A program made the position numbers and the translations under genes. DNA of 64,000 nucleotides from an uncultured Phascolarctobacterium sp. Lineage in GTDB: Bacteria; Bacillota; Negativicutes; Acidaminococcales; Acidaminococcaceae. Position 1 is the stretch's first letter; each line of letters starts with the position of its first letter. The notes beneath the pieces are model-generated. The model ran no database searches, was not told where the DNA came from, and was given only the letters and a program-made list of their open reading frames with translations. Location of the stretch: contig NZ_CAAGLX010000007.1 of assembly GCF_900770955.1 (NCBI RefSeq), positions 1 to 64,000 of the forward strand, written 5' to 3'. This document shows positions 16,122 through 25,151 of the stretch, piece after piece.

Positions 16122-17185
16122 TGAAGAAAATTCATGTTGCTTTAGGCGCTCATGCCTATGATATTGAAATAGCCGCCGGCCTGCTGCCGCAGGTCGGCTC
16201 TAAGGTTGCTGCGTTGCTGCCGAAGGCACGCAAGGCGGCAATTATCAGCGATACTAATGTTGCACCCTTATACGCAGCAAAATTACAGGCTAGCCTCGAA
16301 GAGGCTGGCCTTGTTGTGCATAAGGTGGTAATTGAGGCCGGAGAGCAGAGCAAGAATATGCAGGTGCTCAGCGATGTACTGGAGCAGCTTGCTGCGGCAG
16401 GACTCACGCGCACCGACGTTGTGCTGACGCTTGGCGGCGGTGTTGTCGGTGATTTGGGTGGTTTTGCCGCTGCCAGCTTTATGCGCGGCATTGCCTTTGT
16501 GCAGATACCGACCTCACTGCTGGCGCAGATTGACAGCAGCGTTGGCGGCAAGGTTGCAGTAGATTTAAAGGCCGGCAAAAATCTTGCCGGTGCCTTTTAT
16601 CAGCCGAAGGCTGTGTTTATTGATACTGATTTATTGGCAACGCTTTCTACACGCTTTTTGCATGATGGCTTGGCAGAAGCAATTAAATACGGCTGCATTA
16701 AGGATGCGGCGCTTTTTGAAAAAATTGCCGGCTATGCCGATGATGCGGAGCTTTTGGCAGATATCGACAGCGTGGTTGCCACCTGCTGTTCTATAAAGGC
16801 GCGCATTGTAGAGCAGGATGAATTCGATACGGGACTCAGAATGCTGCTGAACTTCGGTCATACCTTGGGACATGCGGTAGAGCAGCATTTCGGCTACAGC
16901 AGCTTCACACATGGCGAGGGGGTGGCAATCGGCATGTATCAGCTGACAAAGCGCACCGAAGAGCTGGGAATGACAGCCAAAGGCAGCGCCGAGCGCATTA
17001 AGAGCGTACTCGCAAAGTATAATTTGCCGTTGACTGCGGGCGTAGAAAAGGCGCAGCTGCTCGATACGATGGCAAGAGATAAGAAAAAGAATGGCAACAG
17101 CATTACCCTCATTATATTAAAGCAGATAGGCGAGGGCGTACTGCAGAAAGTAGATTGGCAGCAAGTGCCAAGTTATTTGGGGTGA
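16121..17185 (+). CDS. aroB: 3-dehydroquinate synthase
   Basis: Second shikimate step: NAD- and metal-dependent cyclisation of DAHP to 3-dehydroquinate (354 aa, usual length). Shows the NAD-binding GGGVVGDLGGFAAASFMRG, IPTSLLAQIDSSVGGK, KNLAGAFYQP, the metal ligands in GLAEAIKYG (Glu) and LNFGHTLGHAVE (His) plus the later HGEGVAIGM (His). The ATG shares its A with the tyrA stop, so the two are translationally coupled. Confidence 0.96.
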   Translation: MKKIHVALGAHAYDIEIAAGLLPQVGSKVAALLPKARKAAIISDTNVAPLYAAKLQASLEEAGLVVHKVVIEAGEQSKNMQVLSDVLEQLAAAGLTRTDVVLTLGGGVVGDLGGFAAASFMRGIAFVQIPTSLLAQIDSSVGGKVAVDLKAGKNLAGAFYQPKAVFIDTDLLATLSTRFLHDGLAEAIKYGCIKDAALFEKIAGYADDAELLADIDSVVATCCSIKARIVEQDEFDTGLRMLLNFGHTLGHAVEQHFGYSSFTHGEGVAIGMYQLTKRTEELGMTAKGSAERIKSVLAKYNLPLTAGVEKAQLLDTMARDKKKNGNSITLIILKQIGEGVLQKVDWQQVPSYLG

Positions 17186-17191
17186 GGCTAA

Positions 17192-18493
17192 ATGGAAAAG
17201 GTTAAAATTTATCCTGCAAAATTAGCAGGAACGGTGCAGGTTCCGTCATCTAAAAGCATGGGACACAGAGAAATCATCTGTGCAGGTCTGGCAGGCGGCA
17301 CAAGTATTATCGATAATATAAGCATGTCCAAGGATATCGAAGCAACGATGCGCGTTTTGCGTGCTATGAATGTAAGCGTTGATGAAATCCCCAGCATGAT
17401 AGAGGGACGTAAGGCTTTGCAGATTACTGGCACAGGTCATCCGATTGCGGCGGCAGATAATGTTGATTGTGGTGAATCCGGTTCAACCTTGCGCTTTTTC
17501 ATTCCCTTGGGAGCAAATCTTGGCTGTCCGCTGACCTTTATCGGTCACGGCAAGCTGGTATCACGTCCTTTGCAGGCGTATTACGATATTCTTGATAAGC
17601 AGTTTGTGCAGTATTTTAATGATAACGGCAATCTGCCGTTGACGGTTAACGGTCACCTGATGCCGGGTAAATTTGAGTTGCCGGGAGATGTCAGCAGTCA
17701 GTTTGTCAGCGGTCTGCTTTTTGCTTTGCCGTTATTAAAAGGCGATTCCGAAATTATCATTACTTCACCGCTGGAATCTGCTTCTTATGTAGATATGACG
17801 CTGAACTGTTTGGCGAAGTACGGTGTTAAAGTAGAAAATGTAGATGGTGCACATCGTCATTATCTTGTGCCCGGCAAGCAGCATTTTAAAGCGCAGGACA
17901 GCAAGGTTGAGGGCGATTGGTCGCAGGCAGCCTTTTGGACTGTCGGCGGTGCTTTGGGCGCAGGCATTACGGCAAGCGGTGTAGATTTTACTTCGCTGCA
18001 GGGTGATAAGGCTGTGGTAGAAATTATGCAGCGCATGGGTGCTGATATTGCCAAAAATGCTGACAGTGTAACCGTAAACAGCAGTGCAACGCAGGCAACG
18101 GTAATAGACGCTTCAAATTGCCCGGATATTATTCCTGTGCTTACAGTTCTGGCAGCAGTAAGCGAGGGAACGACGAAGATTATTAACGCAGGACGCCTGC
18201 GTATCAAGGAATGCGACAGGCTGGCGGCTATTACAAACGAATTAAATAAAATGGGTGCGGCGATTACGGAAGAGCCGGAAGGCCTTACGATTAGCGGCAA
18301 GCCTGAGGGACTGCGCGGCGGTGTAGAGGCAGATGCCTGGAACGACCATCGTATTGCCATGAGTCTGGCTATTGCCGCACAATGCTGCGCAGAACCGATT
18401 ACATTAACCGGTGCAGGCAGTGTAAGCAAGTCTTATCCTGACTTCTGGGAGGATTACAAGAGCGTTGGCGGAAAAATTGAGGTGCTGGCATGA
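17192..18493 (+). CDS. aroA: EPSP synthase (3-phosphoshikimate 1-carboxyvinyltransferase)
   Basis: Sixth shikimate step: transfers enolpyruvyl from PEP to shikimate 3-phosphate (433 aa). N-terminal PSSKSMGHREIICAGLA, DCGESGSTLRFFIPLGA with the conserved GxSGTxxR-type region, GDVSSQFVSGLL, RIKECDRLAAITNELNKMG and DHRIAMSLAIA. The first-domain motif reads ESGSTLRF, where class I enzymes read NAGTxxRx, suggesting a class II-like (glyphosate-tolerant) variant. The stop overlaps aroC by 4 bases. Confidence 0.95.
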   Translation: MEKVKIYPAKLAGTVQVPSSKSMGHREIICAGLAGGTSIIDNISMSKDIEATMRVLRAMNVSVDEIPSMIEGRKALQITGTGHPIAAADNVDCGESGSTLRFFIPLGANLGCPLTFIGHGKLVSRPLQAYYDILDKQFVQYFNDNGNLPLTVNGHLMPGKFELPGDVSSQFVSGLLFALPLLKGDSEIIITSPLESASYVDMTLNCLAKYGVKVENVDGAHRHYLVPGKQHFKAQDSKVEGDWSQAAFWTVGGALGAGITASGVDFTSLQGDKAVVEIMQRMGADIAKNADSVTVNSSATQATVIDASNCPDIIPVLTVLAAVSEGTTKIINAGRLRIKECDRLAAITNELNKMGAAITEEPEGLTISGKPEGLRGGVEADAWNDHRIAMSLAIAAQCCAEPITLTGAGSVSKSYPDFWEDYKSVGGKIEVLA

Positions 18494-19584
18494 GCGGAAT
18501 TTTTGGCATGAATATAAAAATGGCGATATACGGCGAATCGCACGGTAAATCCATCGGCGTAGTGTTGGATGGACTGCCGCCGGGACTGGCGTTGGATGAA
18601 GCGGCGATTGCTGCGGAAATGGCGCGCCGTGCTCCCGGACAGAATGCGTTGAGCACAGTACGCAAGGAGAGCGATACGGTAGAAATCCAAAGCGGCTTCT
18701 TCAATGGCTTTACGACAGGTACGCCGCTGTGTGCGCGTATCGTCAACAGCGACCAGCATTCCAAGGATTACAGCATTCTCGCCGATAAGATGCGCCCCGG
18801 TCATGCAGATTACGCAGGGCATGTGCGTTATCAGGGCTTTAATGATTATCGCGGCGGCGGTCATTTTTCCGGTAGACTGACGGCACCGCTCGTTTTTGCC
18901 GGTGCTGTGGCCAAGCAGGCGTTGGCGCAATACGGCATTGTTGTCGGTTCGCATATTCTGCAGATTAACGATATCAAAGAAGAACGCTTCAATCCTATGG
19001 GCGTAAGTGATGCAGAATTAGCGGCGCTGCAGGCAAAAAAATTTGCTGTTATGGATGATGCTATAGGCGAAAAAATGCAGGAGCGCATTTTGCAGGCTAA
19101 GAGCGAGCTTAACAGCGTTGGCGGTGTTATTGAAGCCATTGCACTGCATTTGCCTGCGGGCATCGGCGCACCGTATTTTGATTCCGTGGAAAGCATGCTG
19201 AGCCATGCGCTGTTTTCTGTACCTGCGGTTAAGGGCGTAGAGTTTGGCGACGGCTTTGGCTTTGCCGGGCTGACGGGTGCCGAAGCAAATGATGCGCTGC
19301 ATTATGCTGACGGCAAGGTGCAGGCGCTAACGAACCACAACGGCGGCGTTACCGGCGGTATTACCAACGGTATGCCTTTGGTAGTGCGCGTAGCCATTAA
19401 GCCTACGCCGTCGATTGCACGCGAGCAGCGGACGGTAAGCCTTAAGGAGCAGGCGGATACAACGCTGGCAATTGTCGGCAGGCACGATCCCTGTATTGTG
19501 CAGCGCGCTGTGCCTGTTATCGAAGCAGTGGTAGCGTGGACGCTGTGGGATTTACTTTTAGAAGCGAAGAAATGGGAGAAATAA
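18490..19584 (+). CDS. aroC: Chorismate synthase
   Basis: Final common step: FMN-dependent elimination of phosphate from EPSP to chorismate (364 aa). Signatures: IYGESHGKSIGVVLDGLPPG (signature 1), RPGHADYAGHVRY, DYRGGGHFSGRLTAP, GGIEA-like VGGVIEAIA, NHNGGVTGGITNGMPL and VGRHDPCIVQRAVPV. The ATG lies in the ATGA overlap with aroA; only one base separates its stop from pheA. Confidence 0.96.
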   Translation: MSGIFGMNIKMAIYGESHGKSIGVVLDGLPPGLALDEAAIAAEMARRAPGQNALSTVRKESDTVEIQSGFFNGFTTGTPLCARIVNSDQHSKDYSILADKMRPGHADYAGHVRYQGFNDYRGGGHFSGRLTAPLVFAGAVAKQALAQYGIVVGSHILQINDIKEERFNPMGVSDAELAALQAKKFAVMDDAIGEKMQERILQAKSELNSVGGVIEAIALHLPAGIGAPYFDSVESMLSHALFSVPAVKGVEFGDGFGFAGLTGAEANDALHYADGKVQALTNHNGGVTGGITNGMPLVVRVAIKPTPSIAREQRTVSLKEQADTTLAIVGRHDPCIVQRAVPVIEAVVAWTLWDLLLEAKKWEK

Positions 19585-19585
19585 G

Positions 19586-20704
19586 ATGCAGGAGCTTGAT
19601 TTAGAAAAAATCCGCCAAGAAATAGATAAGGTTGACCAGCAGCTGGCAGACGTACTGGAAAGCCGTCTGCACCTGGTAATGCAAGTGGCTGCCTACAAAA
19701 AATCCAAGGGACTGCCTGTTAAGGACAAAAACCGTGAAGCTAAGGTTATCGAAAAGGTTGCAGGCTTTTTGGAGAACAAGGAATATTCCGTGGCTGTGAA
19801 AAATATTATGCGCGGGATTATCGACCAGGCCTGCCTGTTGGAAGAAACTGCGTTGTCGGAAGCAAATGACAGAACCTATGAGGTTGCTTGCTTTGGTCCC
19901 GCAGGCTCCTTTACGCATCAGGCGTTAGAGGAATATTTTCATGGACGCCGCTACAATCGTCATCACTTCCAGACCTTTGAAGAGGTAATTTCCGGCATCA
20001 GCGATGGTACTATGGATTATGCCGTACTGCCGATAGAAAATTCTTCGACTGGTGGTATTACCGAGGTATATGACTTGCTGCGCCAGTACGATTGCAGTAT
20101 CGTAGGCGAGCAGTGCGTGAAGATAGAGCAAAACCTTTTAGGCTGCGAGGGTGCGTCGCTTAGTACGATTAAAACAGTTTATTCGCATCCGCAGGGCTTA
20201 AAGCAGTGCGCCGATTTCTTCCGTGACTATCCGGAGATGGAAAAGGTGCCGTATTTCAGCACCTCAAAGAGTGCGGAGGAGGTTGCCGCAAAGCAGGATA
20301 TAACCTTGGGTGCTATTGCCGGTAAGCAGGCAGCAGAGCTTTATAATTTGAAGGTTATTGCGCCGGCCATCAATAGCAACAGCAACAATTATACCCGCTT
20401 TGTTATTATCGCCAAAAAACCGGAAATCGTAGCGAATGCGAATAAGATTACGCTGATTGTTGCCGTGAAGCACGAAACAGGCTCGTTGTATAAAATGCTT
20501 GCCAGCTTCTACCATATGGGCCTGAATATGCTGAATCTGGAATCGCGACCGATTGTCGGCAAAACTTGGGAATACTTTTTTTACATTGATGTTACAGGTA
20601 ATTTGGCAGATCCGTTGGTTATTGATGTGATGGAAGAAATAAAATCAAAGAGCACCTATTGCAAGATTTTAGGCAATTACCGTGCATATGAGCGAAAGGA
20701 ATAG
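19586..20704 (+). CDS. pheA: Bifunctional chorismate mutase/prephenate dehydratase
   Basis: Two consecutive phenylalanine-branch activities in 372 aa. Residues 1-90 are an AroQ-type chorismate mutase (IRQEIDKVDQQLADVLESRL, then KVIEKVAGF). Residues about 95-275 are the dehydratase (VACFGPAGSFTHQAL, VLPIENSSTGGI, YSHPQGLKQC, NYTRFVII). Residues about 285-372 are an ACT domain with GSLYKMLASF and the Phe-binding ESRP motif, so allosteric inhibition by Phe is likely. Starts one base after the aroC stop; RBS GGGAGAAATAAG inside aroC. Confidence 0.95.
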   Translation: MQELDLEKIRQEIDKVDQQLADVLESRLHLVMQVAAYKKSKGLPVKDKNREAKVIEKVAGFLENKEYSVAVKNIMRGIIDQACLLEETALSEANDRTYEVACFGPAGSFTHQALEEYFHGRRYNRHHFQTFEEVISGISDGTMDYAVLPIENSSTGGITEVYDLLRQYDCSIVGEQCVKIEQNLLGCEGASLSTIKTVYSHPQGLKQCADFFRDYPEMEKVPYFSTSKSAEEVAAKQDITLGAIAGKQAAELYNLKVIAPAINSNSNNYTRFVIIAKKPEIVANANKITLIVAVKHETGSLYKMLASFYHMGLNMLNLESRPIVGKTWEYFFYIDVTGNLADPLVIDVMEEIKSKSTYCKILGNYRAYERKE

Positions 20705-20708
20705 ACAG

Positions 20709-21524
20709 ATGAAGCATTACGGACTTTTGGGCGGTAAGCTGGGACACAGCCTTTCACCGCAGATTCACGAGCTGTTTTTTAAGTATACAGGCATTGAGGG
20801 CGATTATACGCTGCTGGAAACTCCGCAGGAGGATTTGCCTAAGCGCATGGAGGAGCTGCGTGCCGACTATGCAGGCAGCAATGTTACCATTCCGCATAAA
20901 TTGCATGTAATGCCGTTTTTGGACAGCATTACGCGTGAGGCCAAGGCTATCGGCGCTGTAAATACGATTAAATTTGATGAAAACGGCGCTGAAGGCTACA
21001 ACACAGATTATTTTGGCTTTGGCAGAATGCTGGAATATAATAATATTGATGTGCGTGCTAAGCGTGTTGCGGTGCTGGGCACCGGCGGCGCTGCGCGTGC
21101 GGTTGTCAAATATATGGTTGATAAGCGTGTAGGCAAGCTGTATCTTGTTACGCGTGATGTTGCGCATGTTGATAAGGATTTCCTCAAAATTGCGCCGAAA
21201 TGCAAGTTTATTGATTATGACGGCTTGGCAGCGCTGACAGGCGACGTGATTGTCAACTGTACGCCTGTGGGAATGTATCCCAAGGTTAATGCTGCACCGG
21301 TTACGCCGGAGGAAATCAGCAATTTTGATGCTGCTGTCGATTTAATTTATAATCCTAAGCAGACTTTGTTCTTGAAACAGGCTGCCGAGGCGAAAATGCA
21401 GACTGTCAATGGTTTATTCATGCTTGTGGCACAGGCAGTTGCTGCCCAGGAAATCTGGCAGGGCGAAAAATACGACAGCGAGCTCATCGTCAAAATCATG
21501 CAGGATTTGGAGCAGAATATATGA
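20709..21524 (+). CDS. aroE: Shikimate dehydrogenase (NADP+)
   Basis: Reduces 3-dehydroshikimate to shikimate (271 aa). GGKLGHSLSPQIHELFF (substrate site), NVTIPHKLHVMPFLD with the catalytic Lys, GAVNTIKF, GYNTDYFGF, the nucleotide loop LGTGGAARAVVKYM, NCTPVGMYP and the C-terminal NGLFMLVAQAVAAQEIW. The ATG at 20709 follows AAAGGA by 8 bases; the upstream in-frame ATG at 20682 lies inside pheA and was rejected. Overlaps aroK by 4 bases. Confidence 0.95.
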   Translation: MKHYGLLGGKLGHSLSPQIHELFFKYTGIEGDYTLLETPQEDLPKRMEELRADYAGSNVTIPHKLHVMPFLDSITREAKAIGAVNTIKFDENGAEGYNTDYFGFGRMLEYNNIDVRAKRVAVLGTGGAARAVVKYMVDKRVGKLYLVTRDVAHVDKDFLKIAPKCKFIDYDGLAALTGDVIVNCTPVGMYPKVNAAPVTPEEISNFDAAVDLIYNPKQTLFLKQAAEAKMQTVNGLFMLVAQAVAAQEIWQGEKYDSELIVKIMQDLEQNI

Positions 21525-22021
21525 AAAATATCGTGCTGATTGGTATGCCGGGCTGCGGCAAAAGCACCTTTGGCAAGCGCATGGCGAAACGCTTGCAGCT
21601 GCCGTTTTATGATGCCGATACCGTCCTGGAGGAGCGTGAGCAGCGCACGATTAAGGATTTCTTTGCTGAAAGCGAGGATGCGTTCCGTGCGGCGGAAACG
21701 CGCACGCTGGCGTATCTGGCGGAAAGTGACGGAGCTGTTATCGCGACCGGCGGAGGTGCTGTGAAGCGTGCCGAAAACATGGAGCTGCTGAAGCGCAGCG
21801 GTGTTGTGGTTTTTATCGACCGTAAGCCGGAAAACATTATCGGCTGTATTGCCGGGGATGCGCGTCCGTTGCTTGCTGCCGATAAGCAGAAGATTTATAG
21901 CTTATATAACGAGCGTATTGCGCTTTATCGTCAATACGCAGATTATACGATTGATAATAACGGCGATTTCGGCAGAGTTCTGCGCGAGCTGTTGAATATT
22001 GCCGCTAAGCTGGAGGGATAA
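21521..22021 (+). CDS. aroK: Shikimate kinase
   Basis: Phosphorylates shikimate at the 3-OH using ATP (166 aa). Walker A GMPGCGKSTFGK (residues 8-19), DADTVLEE (shikimate-binding Asp), FFAESEDAFRAAET, and ATGGGAVKR (Walker B region). The ATG sits in an ATGA overlap with aroE; 2 bases separate it from aroQ. Confidence 0.95.
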   Translation: MKNIVLIGMPGCGKSTFGKRMAKRLQLPFYDADTVLEEREQRTIKDFFAESEDAFRAAETRTLAYLAESDGAVIATGGGAVKRAENMELLKRSGVVVFIDRKPENIIGCIAGDARPLLAADKQKIYSLYNERIALYRQYADYTIDNNGDFGRVLRELLNIAAKLEG

Positions 22022-22023
22022 AA

Positions 22024-22461
22024 ATGCGTAAAATTTTAGTTTTGAATGGTCCTAACATTAATATGCTGGGTATCCGTGAAAAAAATATCTATGGCCGTGA
22101 TGATTATGACAGCCTGTGTGCTTATATCCGCTCGGCGGCTGACCGCCTTGGTATAGAGGTGGAGCTGCTGCAAAGCAATTATGAGGGTGATATAGTTACC
22201 GCAATTCAGAATGCTTACGGTCGCTTTGACGGTATTGTTATCAATCCGGCGGCATTTACGCATTACAGCGTAGCAATTCTTGACGCATTGAAGGCAGTAA
22301 ATCTTCCTGCGATTGAGGTACATATCAGTAACATCCATCAGCGTGAGGAGTTCCGTCACCATTCTGTAACGGTAGCAGGCTGCGTAGGCCAGATTTGCGG
22401 CCTGGGCTTTGCCGGTTACGCTTTGGCGCTGGAAGCGTTGAGCGTTTATGAAGCAAAATAG
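22024..22461 (+). CDS. aroQ: Type II 3-dehydroquinate dehydratase
   Basis: Third shikimate step via the class II dodecameric enzyme (145 aa). LNGPNINMLGIREKNIYG at residues 7-24 includes the flexible lid; QSNYEGDIVTAIQ, NPAAFTHYSVAILDAL (catalytic His), VEVHISNI-like IEVHISNIHQREEFRHHS and GLGFAGYALAL. Last gene of the aromatic operon; a terminator follows at 22474. Confidence 0.96.
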   Translation: MRKILVLNGPNINMLGIREKNIYGRDDYDSLCAYIRSAADRLGIEVELLQSNYEGDIVTAIQNAYGRFDGIVINPAAFTHYSVAILDALKAVNLPAIEVHISNIHQREEFRHHSVTVAGCVGQICGLGFAGYALALEALSVYEAK

Positions 22462-22473
22462 CATATGAAAAAT

Positions 22474-22513
22474 AAACAGTCCCTGCAGCTTTGCTTTCGG
22501 GGACTGTTTTGTT
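22474..22513 (+). terminator. Terminator of the aromatic operon
   Basis: AAACAGTCCC / GGGACTGTTT stem with a 16-base loop, ending TTTTG. Confidence 0.85.
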
Positions 22514-22612
22514 ATAATGGTTATAGAGCAATATTTTGCTGAAAGAGATAGTTTTGACTGTTAAATTTTCAAAATAATAAGAAAACGTCAGATTACCAAT
22601 GGAGGTGACATT

Positions 22613-24304
22613 ATGAGTAAACGTGTAGTAATCGTCGGCGGCGTAGCAGCCGGCATGAAAACGGCAGCGCGCTTGCGCAGACTTGATGCAGAAGCAGAGA
22701 TTATCGTGCTGGAACGCGGACCGCAGCTGAGCTACGGTGCCTGCGGCTTCCCGTATTTTATCAGCGGTGAGGTCAAGAGCATGGACAGCTTTGACCATAC
22801 ACCGCAGGGTGCTTTGCGTGACAGCGGTTATTTTGCGGCGGTGAAGGGCGTAGATGCGCGCTGTGGCTGCAATGTGCAGAAAATAGACAGGGAGCAAAAG
22901 TGCGTGCATTATCTGGAAAAGGGCGAGCTGAAGCAGCTGTCTTATGACGTGCTGGTGCTGGCAACAGGCAGTACGCCGGTGAAGCTGCCGTTGCCTAATG
23001 CCGATGCCGCAGGTATTCACAGCTTTTGGTTTCCGTGGGATGTTGAGACAGTAGATAAGGAAATTGACGAAGGCGGCGTTAAGGACGTTGTTATTATCGG
23101 CGCAGGCTTTATCGGGCTGGAGCTGGCGGAAGCCTTTGTGCGCCGCGGCTTGCATACCAGTGTGCTGGAGCAGCAGGACAGACTGCTGCCGCAGCTTTTA
23201 GATGAGGATATGGCTGCCTTGCTGCTGCGTGATACGAAAAATCCGCTGCTGGATATTTATCTGCAAGAAAAAGCAGGTGGCTTTACCGTGGAAAATGGTA
23301 AAGTTAGCGGAGTGCAGACAGATAAACGCTTGATACCTGCACAGCTGGTTATTGTTGCCGTAGGTGTGCGTCCTAACGTAGAGCTGGCGCGTGAGGCCGG
23401 TCTTGCGATAGGTCCTAGTGGCTGTATTGCCGTCAACGAATACCTGCAGACGAGCGACAGCGCTATTTATGCCGGCGGTGACTGTGCGGAAAATACTCAT
23501 CGTGTCAGCGGAGCCAAGGTGTTTGTGCCTATGGGCTCAACTGCCAACAAGCATGGGCGTGTGATTGCGGATAATATCTGCGGAGCGCAGAAGAAATGCC
23601 CCGGTGTTCTGGGAACTGCTGCTTGTCGCTTCTTTGCGCAGGAAGCAGGGGCGACCGGTCTTAACGAGCGGACGGTGCAGCAGGCCGGCATTGATTTTGC
23701 GAGCGTAGTTGTACCTGGCTCTGACCGTTTAGGCTATATGCCGGGAGTAGGGCGCATTGTGCTGAAGCTGTTGGCGGAAAAGAGCAGCGGACGCGTATTA
23801 GGTGCGCAGGCTGTCGGAGCGAGCGTAGCGAAGCGTATTGATACATTGGCGGCGGCAATTTCTTTAGGTGCAACGCTGGAGGATTTGTCTGGATTTGATC
23901 TGGCCTATGCTCCGCCGTTTAATACGCCGATTGAGAATATCGCAACGGCAGCTAATGTCCTGCAAAATAAAATTGACGGACAGCTGCGCAGCATTAATCC
24001 TGTAGATTTTGAAAAGCAGCGCGAGCAGGACGACTATTTATTCGTGGATGTGCGCACACCGGCAGAGGTAGCAGCAAAGCGCATTGCCGGCATTCCGTCA
24101 AGAGTAAATATGCCGCTTGATACTTTGCGTACTGCGGATATCAGCAAGCTGGATAAGCAGCAGAAAATAGTAACAGCCTGCCAAATTGATTTGCGTGGCT
24201 ACGAAGCGGAGGTTATCCTGCGTGCCCGTGGCTTCAGCGATGTTCATAGTCTGGAGGGAGGCATGAGCGGCTGGCCTTATGCAACGGAAAGTGATAATGA
24301 CTAA
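22613..24304 (+). CDS. CoA-disulfide-reductase-like flavoprotein fused to rhodanese
   Basis: FAD/NAD(P)-linked disulfide or persulfide reductase with a C-terminal rhodanese domain (563 aa). FAD loop VVIVGGVAAGMKTAARLR; redox Cys in LSYGACGFPYFISG (about residue 44, in place of the usual SFANCGLPY); NAD fold VVIIGAGFIGLELAEAF; second FAD motif IYAGGDCAE; dimerisation domain 325-455; rhodanese about 470-560 with FVDVRTPAEVAAKR and active-site Cys in TACQIDLRGYE. Such Cdr/RHD fusions reduce CoA persulfide or sulfane sulfur. A GGAGGTGA ribosome site is strong. The next gene, 41 bases on, is another cysteine-rich redox-family protein. Confidence 0.88.
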   Translation: MSKRVVIVGGVAAGMKTAARLRRLDAEAEIIVLERGPQLSYGACGFPYFISGEVKSMDSFDHTPQGALRDSGYFAAVKGVDARCGCNVQKIDREQKCVHYLEKGELKQLSYDVLVLATGSTPVKLPLPNADAAGIHSFWFPWDVETVDKEIDEGGVKDVVIIGAGFIGLELAEAFVRRGLHTSVLEQQDRLLPQLLDEDMAALLLRDTKNPLLDIYLQEKAGGFTVENGKVSGVQTDKRLIPAQLVIVAVGVRPNVELAREAGLAIGPSGCIAVNEYLQTSDSAIYAGGDCAENTHRVSGAKVFVPMGSTANKHGRVIADNICGAQKKCPGVLGTAACRFFAQEAGATGLNERTVQQAGIDFASVVVPGSDRLGYMPGVGRIVLKLLAEKSSGRVLGAQAVGASVAKRIDTLAAAISLGATLEDLSGFDLAYAPPFNTPIENIATAANVLQNKIDGQLRSINPVDFEKQREQDDYLFVDVRTPAEVAAKRIAGIPSRVNMPLDTLRTADISKLDKQQKIVTACQIDLRGYEAEVILRARGFSDVHSLEGGMSGWPYATESDND

Positions 24305-24345
24305 AAGTCAGCGTTTTTATATTGCTATACAAGGAGGAGAATGAC

Positions 24346-24786
24346 ATGAGTGAATTCAGCGAAAAAATCGGCATGGCGGCAGGCAACAATTTCAAGAGCG
24401 GGTATAACTGCTGCGAAGCGATTGTGCAAACCTTCCGCAAGGAGGCAGGCGTGAATATTGATGATAACGCTTTCCGTCTGTGCTCCGGCTTTGGCGGCGG
24501 CATTGGCCATGCGCGCGATTTGTGCGGTGCGATGGCAGGCTGCGTAATGGTTATCAGTACGCTGGCAGGCCGCAATCAGCCGAGCGATAAACCCTTGGCG
24601 GAAATTTATCCGCTGACGCTGGAATTTCATGAGCGCTTTGCCAAAGAATTCGGCTCCTGCGCCTGCGGTGATTTGATGCCCTACGAGTTTAATACGCGTG
24701 AGCATTTGAAAAACTGCCTGAAGCTGGTGAATAAGGTGGCGCAGCTGTTGGCGGTTTATCTGGAAGAAAAAGAGCTGCTGAAGTAA
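24346..24786 (+). CDS. C_GCAxxG_C_C family protein
   Basis: Small cysteine-rich protein (146 aa) of the family named for its C-GCAxxG-C-C pattern. Seen: GYNCCEAIV (residues 21-29), CSGFGGGIGHARDLCGAMAGC (conserved GCA.xxG-like core) and CACGDLM...NCLKLV near the C-terminus. Members are thought to bind an Fe-S cluster or another redox group, but biochemical function is not established. RBS AAGGAGGAG at the ideal distance supports this ATG rather than the in-frame one at 24322. Same strand and close to the CoADR-rhodanese gene, so probably co-transcribed; a terminator follows. Confidence 0.82.
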   Translation: MSEFSEKIGMAAGNNFKSGYNCCEAIVQTFRKEAGVNIDDNAFRLCSGFGGGIGHARDLCGAMAGCVMVISTLAGRNQPSDKPLAEIYPLTLEFHERFAKEFGSCACGDLMPYEFNTREHLKNCLKLVNKVAQLLAVYLEEKELLK

Positions 24787-24798
24787 TATTGATAAGCT

Positions 24799-24838
24799 AA
24801 AAGGGACTGTCGCGTAAGTGGCAGTTCCTTTATATTTT
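24799..24838 (+). terminator. Terminator after the C_GCAxxG_C_C gene
   Basis: AAAGGGACTG / CAGTTCCTTT (one G-U pair), followed by ATATTTTT. Confidence 0.75.
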
Positions 24839-24966
24839 TCCATGCGTGGTAATGCGTAAATACGCAAAAAGCAATAATAAAAAAATGAAATTTTATCGGC
24901 AAAAATTATTACACAGCAAGAATAAATTAATTGAAGTTTTTGCCGTCAACGTGCTAGATATTTGGT

Positions 24967-25077
24967 GAAATTTTTTTGCAGGAGTGGGGCAAAGAAAACG
25001 GTTATCTGACGGATACTTGCTTGGCTGCACAGGATAGATATAAGGCTTATTTAGATTATTTTAGGATTGGCTATTAA
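24967..25077 (+). pseudogene. C-terminal remnant of an unidentified gene
   Basis: A frame without start encodes EIFLQEWGKENGYLTDTC and on to YLDYFRIGY before TAA at 25075-25077; upstream it closes at a TAG. It reads as real protein (charged, aromatic) but is too short to assign. It lies just before other remnants, so probably debris at the edge of the acquired island. Confidence 0.35.
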
Positions 25078-25106
25078 GCAAGAAGCGAGGTGCAGCTATG
25101 TCAGCC

Positions 25107-25151
25107 CTAAAGTTCCAAAGTCTTAATTTGACACTTTGAAATGAACTTTAG
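25107..25151 (+). repeat. Strong inverted repeat at the island edge
   Basis: Arms CTAAAGTTC (25107-25115) and GAACTTTAG (25143-25151), with an inner CAAAGT/ACTTTG pair. Could be a terminator-like or mobile-element palindrome. Confidence 0.5.
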
